DNA of 64,000 bases from Elgaria multicarinata webbii. Lineage: Eukaryota; Chordata; Lepidosauria; Squamata; Anguidae. Both the position numbers and the translations under genes were made by a program. Location of the stretch: the NCBI RefSeq assembly GCF_023053635.1, contig NC_086176.1, positions 73,790,536 through 73,854,535 of the forward strand, given 5' to 3'. Positions 23,971 through 34,388 of the stretch are shown in pieces; the first letter of the stretch is position 1, and every line of letters starts with the position of its first letter. The notes beneath the pieces are model-generated. The model searched no databases, had not been told where the DNA came from, and saw only the letters and a list, made by a program, of their open reading frames with translations.

Positions 23971-24006
<36 letters not shown>
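23688..24006. repeat. Retroposon tail remnant and TG microsatellite
   Basis: 23694-23860 resembles a minus-strand LINE/SINE 3' tail (cctttcagttataaaaactt then cttgtagaacacaaag). A hairpin fragment (tgggagtaagtcccattgaa) follows at about 23885-23905. An interrupted TG microsatellite of about 85 bp lies at 23920-24004. Confidence 0.5.
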
Positions 24007-24124
24007 TTACTGATTAACAGTAAATGTACTGGTGGGTCGATATAAGACTGTATCTAAACAGTACCTATATTCACTATTTGGAACAGTATCTTCGGCCACC
24101 ATAAACAACACTACTTCCTAAATT

Positions 24125-24249
24125 AACTGAAGGCAGAGTGTGGTGTAGGGATTAGGGTGTCAGATTAGAATTGAGAGAATCCCCATGGTTCAAATCTCCA
24201 TGCACTTGTGAAACTCATGGGGTGACCTTCGGCAAATCACAATCCCTCG
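24125..24249 (+). mobile_element. tRNA-type SINE, 5' half (interrupted)
   Basis: Reads gtgtggtgtagggattaggg then ggttcaaatctccatgcact, the A- and B-box region of a tRNA-derived SINE. It continues to ggcaaatcacaatccct. The 3' half continues at 24606 after a family F insertion. Confidence 0.7.
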
Positions 24250-24605
24250 AAGTATCATCACACGAGGGGAAATCATGTTTCCTTACCGTCACTTCTCTGC
24301 CCATGCATTTGTCCCTCATTACTTCCTCATTCTCAAGGGAGAGGAAAGAGGAAGGAAACAATGTCCACATGGCCCATTCAGTGGGCTGTTTCGATCGCGC
24401 TGCTTCTCCTGCACACAGCAGGAGATAGCGGCAACTTCCATCCCAAAAAATAAGTTGGACTTACTGGGGGGTGGTTTTTTTGCTGTGTGATTAAGGCTAG
24501 AAGGGGTGGGAGGTTTGCAGGAGGCAGACGACATCATGAGAGGGACCCGCGAAAATCCGTGAGTATACAGTAATGAGTGTGCAATAAAACACTTGTCTGA
24601 TGGAG
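24250..24605 (+). mobile_element. Non-autonomous DNA element, family F, copy 2, inside a SINE
   Basis: Runs from atcatcacacgaggggaaat through cacacagcaggagatagcgg to gtctgatggagct. Same order as copies 1 and 3. The SINE sequence is continuous when this block is skipped, so the element inserted into the SINE after the SINE did. Confidence 0.7.
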
Positions 24606-24720
24606 CTCTCAGTCTGACCTACTTCAGAGGATGTTACAAGGATAAAAGGGGGTGAGGGAGAATCATGTAAGCTGCCTTTGGAGGAAGGGTGGAATAAAAA
24701 TGTAATAAATGAACATATAC
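24606..24720 (+). mobile_element. tRNA-type SINE, 3' half (continued)
   Basis: ctcagtctgacctacttcag, then acaaggataaaagggggtga, then gtaagctgcctttggaggaa and a ggaataaaaatgtaataaat tail. Completes the SINE that starts at 24125. Confidence 0.7.
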
Positions 24721-25540
24721 ACACGCTTGCTCTGTCACAAAGGACTCCTTTGTTTGTAAGCTGCCCTAAGGACAGTACCCATTCAAAAGTACATGTCATG
24801 TGTGATTAGGGATGGTTTTGCTCAGTTTCTCATTTTTCCAGCCTTGGTTCATCCCAAACTTTAAGAATTTTTTTAAAAAGTTTGCATGATAACGCATACA
24901 CATTTTTGTGCACATCTCACCTAATACATGCATTTTTAAAAAATGCAGTTTTAGATAGTATACACGAATTTTGTAAGCAAGTTTCCTAATATAACACATT
25001 TTAATGAATATATACATTTTTGTGTGCAGGTTTCCCCAAGATACACAGTTATATGCATTTTTTCCCCACTGGAGAATTCCATTCCAAAAATCTGAAGATG
25101 TGCAAATTCCAAAGGATAACGGAGTTTCAGTTCACCTATTCCTTTGAAAGTGTAAAATTAGATAAGTTCACATAGAATGAGATCAGAACTAATTTCTCCC
25201 TTATTCCTATAAATAATGAAGAAGACCTGAAGCAAGGGACATCTCTGACCTATAAGGCACTTGGGTTTTAAATATTACAGAGAATGAATCACAAAGTGCA
25301 ACTCTGTTTAAAAATTGATTGCATTCAGTTTTGTTCCTCCTGAGTCTGCAGGTAAGAAGGGTTGATAAATGTTAAGTAGGCAATAGCAAACCTTTGCCTA
25401 TGTAGCCCTTGTGACATTTCACTGGAGCACGTGATCAAGATTGCTCTCCTTCTTAATAAACTCTTATTAGTTTAGAGTTATGCAAGTGTCAGCTCAGGAG
25501 GACTCACCATTTCATTTGATATTAAATGGAAATGCAGTCC
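24721..25540. other. Intergenic, AT-rich, nothing recognised
   Basis: 24880-25080 repeats loose motifs such as atacatttttgtg at irregular spacing, which looks like decayed simple sequence. No exon is supported. Confidence 0.4.
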
Positions 25541-26603
25541 AGGCCCTCATCTATACGACAGCTGAATTGCTTCTCATTAAATTTTAACCTGATTTTTTGC
25601 TGATTCGAATTAGTCAACGAGCGTCACACTGTAGCAGCAACAGCGATTTATATTTTTATTGAGTGTGCTTGATGCTGCGCACATTCTCACATCCACAACG
25701 GAGGAGGAACAAGGAAAACAATAAATTCTATATGCGGAGATCCGCATATTGATATGGGTGAAAGGAGAGGCCAGTGTGATGTTGCCCTGCAGTGTCAGGC
25801 CCCAAGTTGCAGCCCAGCACCCAAACTGCCCCCCAAGGGTCTCTCCGCCCCCCGCCCCCTCCTCCCACCGGCTGCAGGTCACCAGCGTTTGCTGTCAAAA
25901 TTGCAAGCAGTCCGTGGAGGAGGAGGCTGCCCGGCTCGGAATCTCCTGCCCTGCCAGCCTCGTCCTTTTGACTTTCAGCCACATGCACACACAAAAAAAC
26001 CCTGCATATTGATATGGGTGAAAGGAGAGGCTAGAGTGGTGTTGCCCTGCAGGGTCATGACCCAGGTTGCAGCCCAGCACCCGAACTACCTCCCAAGGAA
26101 TCGTTGCTGCTGTCCAGAGTGCAGCAGCGGCAGTGGGGAAAGGAACAAGCATAATGAAACTATGCTCATTCGCATATTCCAATGTTGAGTAGCACGATTA
26201 ATTATATATGCAGAGCACCGCTTATTCATATTTGGACAGCGGAAATGAACAAGGCAGTAGACGAGGAAGCGAGCCGGGATGGCTCGCTCGCTGCCCATTC
26301 ACCATTTTTGTTGTTAAACCAGAAATTCACGTTGAAAACGGCGGGAAGGAATGAGGTGGAAAGGAGGGAAATCGGCCAATCACATCAAAGCTACGCCCAC
26401 ATGTCATAATGTGAATTACCTCCCCCAAGGACACATAACCGTAATGCGATGCAAAGTCGAACGTTAACCTAAAAGTTGCGGTAAAACGGAAATGCAAATA
26501 TGCGCATTATCGCAGGTAAAAGCCTCCGCTGCTGCGAATGGATGGCTGTCGTGTGTCCTAAAACGCAAATCTATGCATTTACTTCAGTGTAAAGATGTGC
26601 CCC
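25541..26603. mobile_element. Non-autonomous hAT-like element, family E, long form
   Basis: Ends aggccctcatctatacgac and gtgtaaagatgtgcccc match the ends of the 21.3-kb element. The interior shares cgtcacactgtagcagcaac. An 88-bp block starting gatatgggtgaaaggagagg occurs twice as a direct repeat (25752 and 26011, about 260 bp apart), with Pro-rich-looking GC content between. Open frames of up to 144 codons cross this block but are low-complexity and have no domain. Target duplication not fixed. Confidence 0.6.
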
Positions 26604-26735
26604 AGGTAATGAGATGAAAAATAATTGCAATACCAAAAAAAAAAAGCTCCATATGGAAAGAAACATCAGGATGACAGCCAGGAAGACTACCTTACATCAA
26701 ACTACACCTCACTTGAAAGTCATATAATTCAGTAT

Positions 26736-26875
26736 TAGTTATTTATTTATTACATTTGTATACCGCCCAATAGCCGAAGTTCTCTGGGCGGTTCACAAAA
26801 ATTAAAACCATAATAAAACAACCAACAGGTTAAAAACACAAATAAGTAAGAATTAAAGTCTTATCAAGGCCAACC
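26736..26875 (-). mobile_element. L2 LINE 3' tail
   Basis: ttatttatttattacatttg, then the L2 hairpin accgcccaatagccgaagtt/ctctgggcggtt and the AT-rich UTR segment. Only the last ~140 bp are present. Confidence 0.8.
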
Positions 26876-29300
26876 CTACCATTAGGCCGAGTGAGGCAAC
26901 TCCCTCAGGCAGAAGATGCTGGGAGGCCATGGTGGCAGATGCCCAGCAGTTATTCCAGCTCCTTTATTACATTCTCCTCTGCTGAAGGGCAGACCTGTGT
27001 GCACCACACAATATGTCCTGCACTTCCTAAAAGAGCCTGCTGCCTTCAGGTCCAGTGGAGGATGCTAGCCTATTGCCAGTATTAGAGTTAGATCCATCTG
27101 TTACTCCGGTTGGCTTCTGAGGTGCCATCTGACTTTGACCAGCCCTGAGTCTTATCCTTGACTCAAAGTAAGGCACTTTGCCATGGAATAACTGAAACAT
27201 CCTAAATGAATATCTTCTAGGGTAAAAGGGGAAACCCAGCATTATAACTCCATTCACTTTAGGACTCCCAAACGGCATGTTATGAACTGACACTGCAAGT
27301 AGATATGGAAGGAGTTCCAGTTTCCTCTTCTAAAGAAAGATTTGTGCTGATGTAGTGAGAATTGCATGAGCCACATGCTGAACTGCACCAAACATAATAT
27401 CAGTGCCATGTGGAGGGATTTAAAGTAGCGATGTCCATCACTTGGAATTACATCTCCTTTTTGGCTCAATGGAGTTCTGTGGGGTGCCTGGCTCAGCTTG
27501 ATTTGCAGGCTAAGACACCCCCCCCCCCAAAAAAAAATTCTGTCAAACCAGCTGCAATTTGCAAAATTTGTACACATTTCGACCACAATTCATGCAAATT
27601 ACAATTTGCACAAAATGCTGCCATAATTCACGCAAAGTAAGAACTATGGAAAAACACAAACTTGCCCAACTCACTGCAGAGCAAGTCAGCTTCTGCAGGA
27701 TAGACCAAAATCTGGAGGGCCGTATCAATGGAAGTTCATCAAACTCCACCCAACAGACAGATTTCTCCGACATTCCTAATTAAAAGTGGCCTTCAAATGG
27801 CAGCTTGTGAAACTGGTTCAAACTTTGGGCCCTGTGTCAGAAACTTAAAAGGCATTGCAACTGGACCTATTTAAGGCAGAAGAATGAGGTAACAGGGTTA
27901 TTTGACTTGCTAAAGAAGAAGTTTATGAGGGAGGGCTTGTGGATTATGCACTTCTTTCTTTCTAAGAGAAATTGCCAACCGTAGATGCTTGAGATTGTGG
28001 GGGATTTTTTCATTTCTTTGGAATTGGCAAAGGGCTCATCTACACCTGTAACCCTTTGGGGAGTGGGGAGGGATGATCCCAGAGTTTTCCACTTCTGAGA
28101 TCATCCTTCAGGGGCCACATGCCAGCACGTTGTCCCAGAAGTAAAGAGGGGCATTCCGGGGTGATGTTTTTTAAAAAAAGAGGAGACATTTGTGCAATCA
28201 CGTGGGCACGATGCTGCATGAAGGAATGGTTTTGGTGGTGGTGTTTTTTAAAAAACCAACGAACTTGGTGCTGGAAGATGCCAAGTGACATCCCAACAAA
28301 GAGATGTTCACCAGCAAAGATGGTGAAAATGCTCTCCCCTTCATCCCCAATGCTGACTGCAATCCCACCACTACCACCACATGCAGTAAATTAAGTTGTG
28401 CACACCCAGTTCCACCTGGTGGAGGAATAAAACAGAGACAGGAGGGAAATATCTTCATTGAGATACAGTAAATTGAGATTTCAACCTGTTGAGATTTCCC
28501 CTCACCCTGTAGAACCGGATGCATCCTGCCTGTTGTACCACACAAGCCATGCTATCCTGAGCTCCTGGAAGGAGAAGGAACCGCATGCAAATATGATAAA
28601 TGCCTACATCTGCAGGCACAGGTGTGTGTGTGGGTGCCTGTTTCCAGGTCCTGAGGACTAGAATGAGCCTGTAGATACTTACAGCAAACAGTAATCCTGT
28701 GCATGTTTGTCCTTGAGCAAGGCCTGCTGTGCTTAATGGGGCTTACAGCCTAGTACATATATTTGAGATTTCAACTGTTGACTGTTACAAAAATGTGCAT
28801 TGTATTGATTGAGGCAAGTGTCACTTCTAGTCCTCGTGTGGCTAGTTTGTCACATCAACAAGCCCAATAAGGGTGAAATATAGCTCTAACACAGTCAGGC
28901 AAGGAGAGGCAGGGCTGGCTCCTGAAGGCTGAATCTGTTTATTGCATTGTATTTATGAGAGGGATTTATACCCTGCCCTTGAGTCAAATTCCCTGAGGCT
29001 GCTATGCACTGTTTACTTGGAAACAGGTTGCACTGTGGGATTTGCATCCCAGAACGCAAGCTTCAGATTGCTGCTGTATTGCCGCTCTTAAAATCCCCAT
29101 CAGATGAATGCAAGCAGTCCTGCTGTACAAGGGAGAAACATCTGGTGAGCAAATGACTTCACATCCTGGGTAGAAAAATACAGGCATGCTTATCCTATGC
29201 GACAGTTCAGTGTCCTTTTCTCTTTAAAAAGCAAGAAGCAAAGAAGGAGGGAGGGAGGAGAAACTCCTCCTACAGGGTGTTGACACTTGAAGGAGGAGTG
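26876..29300. other. Intergenic upstream of GLRX, nothing firm
   Basis: Contains a C10/A9 run near 27520-27538 and decayed AT-rich repeats near 27545-27640. A segment at about 28025-28420 starts like a hAT-type end (gggctcatctacacctgtaa), but its partner end is not found. No exon is supported. The part nearest 29300 is the presumed proximal promoter region of GLRX. Confidence 0.4.
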
Positions 29301-29312
29301 AGGGTTATACCT

Positions 29313-29320
29313 CATAAAAG
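29313..29320 (+). promoter_or_regulatory. GLRX: TATA-like element of GLRX
   Basis: cataaaag lies about 86 bases before the GLRX start codon. If transcription starts about 30 bases downstream, the 5' UTR would be about 55 nt. Inferred from sequence and spacing only. Confidence 0.45.
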
Positions 29321-29398
29321 CTCCAGCTCACTTGTAGTAACAGCTTCCTCGGTAGTTGATCTGTGTGTTCATTGCTGGGAAGTGATACAGACTCTAGA

Positions 29399-29605
29399 AT
29401 GGCTGAGCAGTTTGTGAAGAGCAAGATTACACCTAATAAAGTGGTAGTGTTTGGGAAATCTAGCTGCCCTTACTGCCACAAGGCTGTGGACCTTCTGAAA
29501 GGATTTAATCTCAAGCCTGGGCATTTTGAATATATAGATCTCACAAACCTAAAAGACATGGAGGCTATTCAGGACTATTTACTGCAGATCACAGGAGCTA
29601 GAACA
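29399..29605 (+). CDS. GLRX: Glutaredoxin-1, coding exon 1
   Basis: This exon encodes residues 1-69 of a 105-residue glutaredoxin, a small cytosolic thiol-disulfide oxidoreductase. It uses glutathione to reduce protein disulfides and glutathionylated proteins. The start MAEQFVKSKI is followed by the first beta strand (KVVVFGKSS), the dithiol active site CPYC at residues 23-26, and the helix KAVDLLKGF. The exon ends LLQITGART with a phase-0 donor ACA|GTGAGT. The start at 29399 (tctagaATGg, G at +4) matches the N-terminus of mammalian GLRX; a longer in-frame extension upstream has no ATG. C23 and C26 are the only cysteines in the whole protein. The extra cysteines known in human GLRX (C8, C79, C83) are Ser or other residues here. 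Confidence 0.96.
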
Positions 29606-29885
29606 GTGAGTTTTCGTTTAATGTTTGTTGATGTTGGGAGTTGTGTGTGGTGGGTGCGGGGGGGAGGTAACTGTTCTTGCTTTCTAACTGTATGAGAAAC
29701 AGATTCCTGTTCTGATACATCTTTTCCAGATAGAGACTTTCTTTCCAGTAACATAATTGAGGGGGGGAATCTATATTCTGTAACACTTGAAGGTATGTAA
29801 ATCAGGAAACAGCCTCTCTGTGTTAAAGTTTGTTGCAAAATGTCCAAAGTAACTCTGGGGCTCCGTGTCAGGCTGAAAGCTGCAG

Positions 29886-29998
29886 TGGTGCAATAGTTGG
29901 TGTTGAATTAGGACTGGGAGGTGCAGGGCACTGAGTTCAAATTTCCACTTAGCTGTAAAGCTCATTGGGTGACTTTAAGTCAGTTGGTATCTCTTTTT
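29886..29998 (+). mobile_element. tRNA-type SINE, 5' half
   Basis: Reads cagtggtgcaatagttggtg then gagttcaaatttccacttag, the promoter half of the tRNA-type SINE, ending near the usual gtcagtt...ctct phrase. The matching 3' half (accctaacctaccttacagg) appears at 30388, so later insertions probably split this SINE. Confidence 0.55.
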
Positions 29999-30000
29999 AG

Positions 30001-30118
30001 GATGTTTTAATCATGTATGGTATGTTTTTAATCAGTTTTTATATTCATTGTAGTTTCCCACCTCGACCCAAGTGGAGAGGCGGGTAAGAAATAAATTGTT
30101 GTTGTTGTTGTTGTTATA
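30001..30118 (+). mobile_element. L2-like 3' tail with TTG microsatellite
   Basis: gatgttttaatcatgtatgg matches the L2 tail at 13138. It then has cccacctcgacccaagtgga and gaggcgggtaagaaataaat, a different terminal hairpin, and six TTG units. A relative of the main L2 tail. Confidence 0.55.
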
Positions 30119-30119
30119 A

Positions 30120-30370
30120 GCCCAGGAGTGGGTGGCCTCAGGCCTGGGGGCCAAAAACAGCCCTCCTACAGACTTAAGCTGGCCCTCCAGAGTTTTCCAA
30201 TTGGCCAAGACCCAGCTTTTGAGAACTTCCCCCATTTTAAAAGCTTGAAATGCCTCCCCCAAGGCTGAGTTGCTGGCAGTAAGAGCTTCAAGCTACAGTA
30301 TGCTAGTTTGTTCTGTATTTTTAACCCCAAGACGTTCCTGGAAATTAAATTTAGTCCTCAGGTAAAAGAG
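30120..30370. repeat. Dispersed Charlie-like (hAT) fragment
   Basis: Shares ordered phrases with 9285-9480 (aaaagcttgaaatgcctccc; gagttgctggcagtaagagc). It lies between the two halves of a SINE and so appears to be part of the material inserted there. Confidence 0.4.
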
Positions 30371-30384
30371 GTTCCCATGCTGTC

Positions 30385-30445
30385 TTACCCTAACCTACCT
30401 TACAGGGTTGTTATGAAGGTTAAAATGGAGCCTGAAGAACCACGT
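30385..30445 (+). mobile_element. tRNA-type SINE, 3' half
   Basis: accctaacctaccttacagg then ttgttatgaaggttaaaatg and gagcctgaagaaccacgtg. Probable continuation of the SINE at 29886. Confidence 0.5.
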
Positions 30446-30537
30446 GTTCTGTCCAAAGGGTTAAAATGGAGGCTGAAGAATAAATAAAATTGTGTCTGAA
30501 GTGTCCCTTACAGCTGTTTGAAAATACAACCTTTCTA

Positions 30538-30697
30538 ACACTGTTTTATCCTACCCAGAATCTAGTGAGCTCAAGGCTGTGCTCCCCTTTCTCCTCACAA
30601 TGATCTTGTGAGGGATGTTAGGCTGGGAAAAAGTGACCAGCACAAAGTCACCTAGTGAGCTTCATGGTTGCATGTGGATTGGTCTTCCCACTCCATG
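30538..30697 (-). mobile_element. tRNA-type SINE
   Basis: The + strand holds the SINE complement: ctcctcacaatgatcttgtg, then aagtgaccagcacaaagtca and cctagtgagcttcatggttg. A family F-type element follows directly. Confidence 0.55.
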
Positions 30698-31170
30698 AGC
30701 TCCATCACACCTAAAACGTTTGGCCATGTTTGCCTCGTTTTATCCCCCTTCACTGCTGGAGCATGTTAAAGCCTTATGTTTTGGTAATCTTTACACCTCT
30801 CCTCTCCTGCACACCAGCAACTGTTCCTCTCCCCCAGATGTCCTTTGTACCTCCGCTTACTGTCTATTGGTTGGTTGCAGTTGGACATCTTGCCCTCCCC
30901 AGTGATCATCATGGCTCGCTGGAGAAAAGGCACGCCCCCTCCCTTTCGTCAGCAATACTGCCACTTTAACACAAGCCCTCATTGAGTTTGATATAAAAAT
31001 GCATGTGGAGGTTTGAGTGCATTGCCGGAAAAAAGTTCTTTCCCCACACCAAAAAACCTTGCAAAGGGGGCGGGGAGGTGAGATCACAGCAGGACATGGA
31101 TGACGTCATGTGAGCCCTCCTCAAACAACGCACCGTGATAGCGGGCTATAACGCTGGTGTGATGGAGTCC
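30698..31170. mobile_element. DNA element with family F ends, different interior
   Basis: Ends agctccatcacacctaaaac and gctggtgtgatggagtcc are clean inverted repeats of the family F type. The interior is not that of copies 1-3. It may be another deletion derivative or a related family using the same ends. Open frames are short and featureless. Confidence 0.6.
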
Positions 31171-31852
31171 TATATAGCCCCATGGTCTATAGCCTCATGC
31201 TCTAACCATTCCACTGAACTGTTTCCCACTGAAACTGGTGGGATTTAAACAGCTGTGTTGTGCCTTTGTTTTTCAGGACAGGGGTGTGTGTCTTTAAATG
31301 ACTTCAAATGTCATGTGGGAATGGATAAATTCCCATCAATAATGTACATTATTGTTTCCCATCAATAATGTACATTACCTTAAGGACATTCAGCAGTTGA
31401 AATATAACAAGTACCAAGTTTTGTTTTCATGTCATAATTGAGAAACCAGAAAGTCTGTCATCCTGCTCCAGTCTTCTATCTGTGAAACTAAAATGGCTCC
31501 TGACTTAATTCAAACTGTTCAGGATTAGTAAATGGTAAAGCAATTGGGTGGGTGTGGTGTCCCTGCTGATGAACCTAGCCCATTTGTGGGTTGCCAGGTT
31601 TTCCTTCCCTGAACAGCTGCTGCCTGACATGAATAAATCATAGGTAACGCTTTTTCCCTTTCCCTGTGATAGAGGTAGAGTGTAAGAACCAGCTTTTGCA
31701 TGGGAGTAGGGGCAGTAAAAACAGTTCCACTGAGAATTCTCCTTGGCAAGCCACACTGACATGAACAAATTCTTTGCAAAAATATAGTATTCTTTTGCCT
31801 CCTGCAAGAAAACATCACGATGGATTATGCCCGTTGTGTTGTGGGAAACTAT

Positions 31853-32196
31853 AAGCTCCATCACACGTGGAAAAACATGCTCCCTACCGTTGCTTTCTGC
31901 TCCTGGTTTCATTGCTCAGTTACTTCCTGTTGGAAAACAGGAAGTAAACAAAGAGCACAAGGCCCATTCAGTTGGGCATTCCAATCACGCTGCTTCTCCT
32001 GCACACAGCAGGAGAGAGCAGCAACTTCTGATTTTAAAAATATTTCGGACTTTCTGTGGTTTTTCTTGTGGCGCAAGGAAGGCCAGAAGGGGCGGAAGGC
32101 GCACGGGAGGCAGTCAACTTCATGTGCTGGATCTGTGAAAAATCTGTGAGTGCCCAGTAACGAGCGTGCAATAAAACGCTTGTGGGATGGAGCCTT
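31853..32196 (+). mobile_element. Non-autonomous DNA element, family F, copy 3
   Basis: Runs aagctccatcacacgtggaa, ctgcttctcctgcacacagc, gagagcagcaacttctgatt, gtgcccagtaacgagcgtgc, gtgggatggagcctt. It is collinear with copies 1 and 2. Terminal inverted repeats are visible. Confidence 0.7.
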
Positions 32197-32509
32197 ATAT
32201 TTAATGAAGCTCTGCATTAGAGGCTGAGAATGGATCTTGTTTAAAGTCTAGCACTTGGGCTACAAAATAGTACTATGATACAGCTGTAGCATTCTATGCC
32301 AGCAAGCAACAAAAAACAGATGTTGGATAAAGCTTCTTGGCATGCCACCTACATGCCAGGAATGATGGCCTGTACAAGCATGTAGGAGCCTACGGATGAA
32401 AATTTTCTCTTCTTGCTCTGCCACTTGCTTCATTGTCTCTTGTTACCTTGGCCAGATATTGCACAATGTTGGTCAACTTCTAAATGTTCAAGGCAAAAGG
32501 GATCCAGAC

Positions 32510-32633
32510 TTAGGGCACAATCCTATGCATGATTAGACAGGGAAAAGTACTATAAATCTAAGCCAAAATGGCTGGTTGGGGCATACTGGGAGTTTCAGGG
32601 TGTTTTCCTGTCGAAACAGGGATTGTAGCCTTA
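32510..32633. repeat. Hairpin repeat, family B copy 3
   Basis: ttagggcacaatcctatgca at the left; cagggattgtagccttag at the right, imperfectly complementary. Confidence 0.5.
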
Positions 32634-32739
32634 GTCATATTAGGAGTAGAGTTACTGAAATCAAAGGGGCTTAGGTCCTAATTTTGTCCCAGTGATTTCA
32701 ATGGGCCCCACTGTCCTGCCTATTTGGCCTTTCGCTGTG

Positions 32740-32988
32740 CTGAGAGATGCAGGTGATAGAGACCTAGCTAGTGCTGGGAGGAGTGGTTGCTCCTCCCAGT
32801 GCCGGTTGACCACCACTGCCTGGATCCTCACTGTTATCTCCGATCAGAGATAATAGTGGGGATTCCTTGTGGGGGGAAGGGGCTTGGAGGCCATGCCCAT
32901 ACTCCCTGGAGGGCCCCCAGGGGGCTCTGCAAGCTGGTCGCAGAACCTCTGTGTGTCAGAGGTTCCACACCCCTGTTCTGTTCTATGC
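32740..32988. repeat. Charlie-like (hAT) fragment
   Basis: Contains the hairpin ttatctccgatcagagataa and ends gaggttccacacccctgttc. Both correspond to features of the element at 20744-21206. The left end is not clear. Confidence 0.4.
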
Positions 32989-33330
32989 ATGACTAAGTCT
33001 GGATCCAATCCTACTGGCTCAATCGAGTCATTGCAAGCAGTAACAAAATGCTTTGCACTGGGAAGAAACTTCCTCCTTGGCACAGTTTTCATATCTACAG
33101 GGTGACGCTGGAGTCCTATGACAGTGATAGTGGATGAGTTCATTCTAGGGAAGATAAATGCATGCTCTGACTAACACTCTTTTATCTCCAGTGTACAATT
33201 GAGTCATATTCTAGGTTTTGAACCCAGCACAGAGAACATTTACAATAAAATCTGCCCTTCACAAGTTATTCATGCCTTCCTGTTTTTTTGGAGAACAATC
33301 TCTGGCCATTTACCATGTTAACTAAAGTTG

Positions 33331-33768
33331 ATGGAGTTGTAGTCCAAAACATCTGGAGGGCACACCAGAGAGGTGTCTTCATGGTGCTGGGTTGGTGCTG
33401 CGTACCTTAGAAACCCTGCACGTTCCCTCCCCCAGGGTGGTGTGAGTTCTGGGCAGCCATCTAGGGACCGGAGGAACTCCACCCTCTTCCTGGTGGAAGG
33501 TGACCAATCGCAGGTCACCTTCCACCAGACACGCCTCCACTGCGAATCCAGAGCAAAACTTGGGGGCTGTCTTGGTAATGTTTTGCCTTGCCTTGCTCTG
33601 GAGAAAAAAATCAGGGTAAGTCCCCAACTTTTTTCCTCTCCAGCTTTGGGGGTAAGGCCCGGGATGGGTGCATGATTGCAGCGGTGGCGTATGATCGCCA
33701 CTGCACACCCACTCCAGGGCTTTCCAGGCATTTAGACAGCCCCCTGGTTGCCTCCCCTTCATGTCGAT
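33331..33768. repeat. Half hairpin of family A and a GC-rich segment with a strong hairpin
   Basis: 33331-33372 is a single arm of family A (ggagttgtagtccaaaacat). From about 33400 the sequence is GC-rich and contains the perfect inverted pair gtggaaggtgacc...ggtcaccttccac (about 33492-33525) with a very short loop. Longer open frames here are on both strands and have no domain. Possibly another non-autonomous element; no ends fixed. Confidence 0.4.
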
Positions 33769-34138
33769 GATCTTGCTAATGAATTGGTAAAGCTTTCATC
33801 TGGCTTTTTTGTTTCCTAATACTTTCATATGTCATTTTGCCTTGTGCAACTTCAGACTCTCCCTGCCACTTTATGACTTCAGTGCAAGCTTCCACATCAT
33901 TTTCTCTCTTTAAACATCATGTTTGCTTGCAGTTATTTCCTGTATGCTTTAGCCTCTTACTCCCCACATCAGGGAAGAGGAAAAGGAGGGGAGAAGCAAT
34001 CCCTAGATCAGCTTGGCAGATGATGCCGCTGGTACATACTCCTTCATGAATTTCAAGCTTCCAGAGTGATGGAAAGTTTCCAGGTTTGTGCCTGCAGCCT
34101 TAATCGCATGATGAGCACAGTGTCATGGCTTACTACAA

Positions 34139-34249
34139 CCTTCCCTAGCCTGGCCCTACAGAGGTGCTGGACTGAAAATCCCCTCATTCCCAGCCAGCAT
34201 GGGAGTTGTAATCCAACATAGCTGGGGACACCAGGTTGGGGAAGTCGGT
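34139..34249. repeat. Hairpin MITE-like repeat, family A copy 7
   Basis: ttccctagcctggccctaca at the left pairs with ggggacaccaggttggggaa at the right. It sits about 140 bases before the intron 1 acceptor. Confidence 0.6.
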
Positions 34250-34388
34250 TCACCACATCTTAAGTTACTAAGCTACCCAGTCACGTTGTTGTTGTTCTCT
34301 TCCTTGATCACCTCCCTCCCTAGGAGACTGCACTTCACAAGTGTTTTCGTCTGCTGCATAAAGCTAAGAACTTGTCCTTGCTTTCTAG

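Larger units (their letters stand above)
29606..34388 (+). other. GLRX: GLRX intron 1
   Basis: A 4.8-kb intron with a GTGAGT donor and a TTTCTAG acceptor after a pyrimidine-rich stretch. It is filled with SINE pieces, an L2-like tail, hairpin repeats and non-autonomous DNA elements, listed separately. The rest, including 31171-31852 and 32990-33330, shows nothing recognisable. Confidence 0.9.

Noticed and set aside
23920-24006. TG-rich stretch as a possible regulatory element
   Set aside because: It is a plain interrupted microsatellite; nothing ties it to a gene.
25754-26188. Open frame of 144 codons
   Set aside because: It lies wholly inside the non-autonomous hAT-like element, over a directly repeated 88-bp block, with low-complexity composition.
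29363-29398. In-frame extension upstream of the GLRX start
   Set aside because: It begins with GTG, not ATG, and the ATG at 29399 gives the N-terminus expected for glutaredoxin-1.
33318-33762. Open frames of 127-137 codons on the minus strand
   Set aside because: They lie in a GC-rich intronic block with hairpins, antisense to GLRX, without any recognisable domain.
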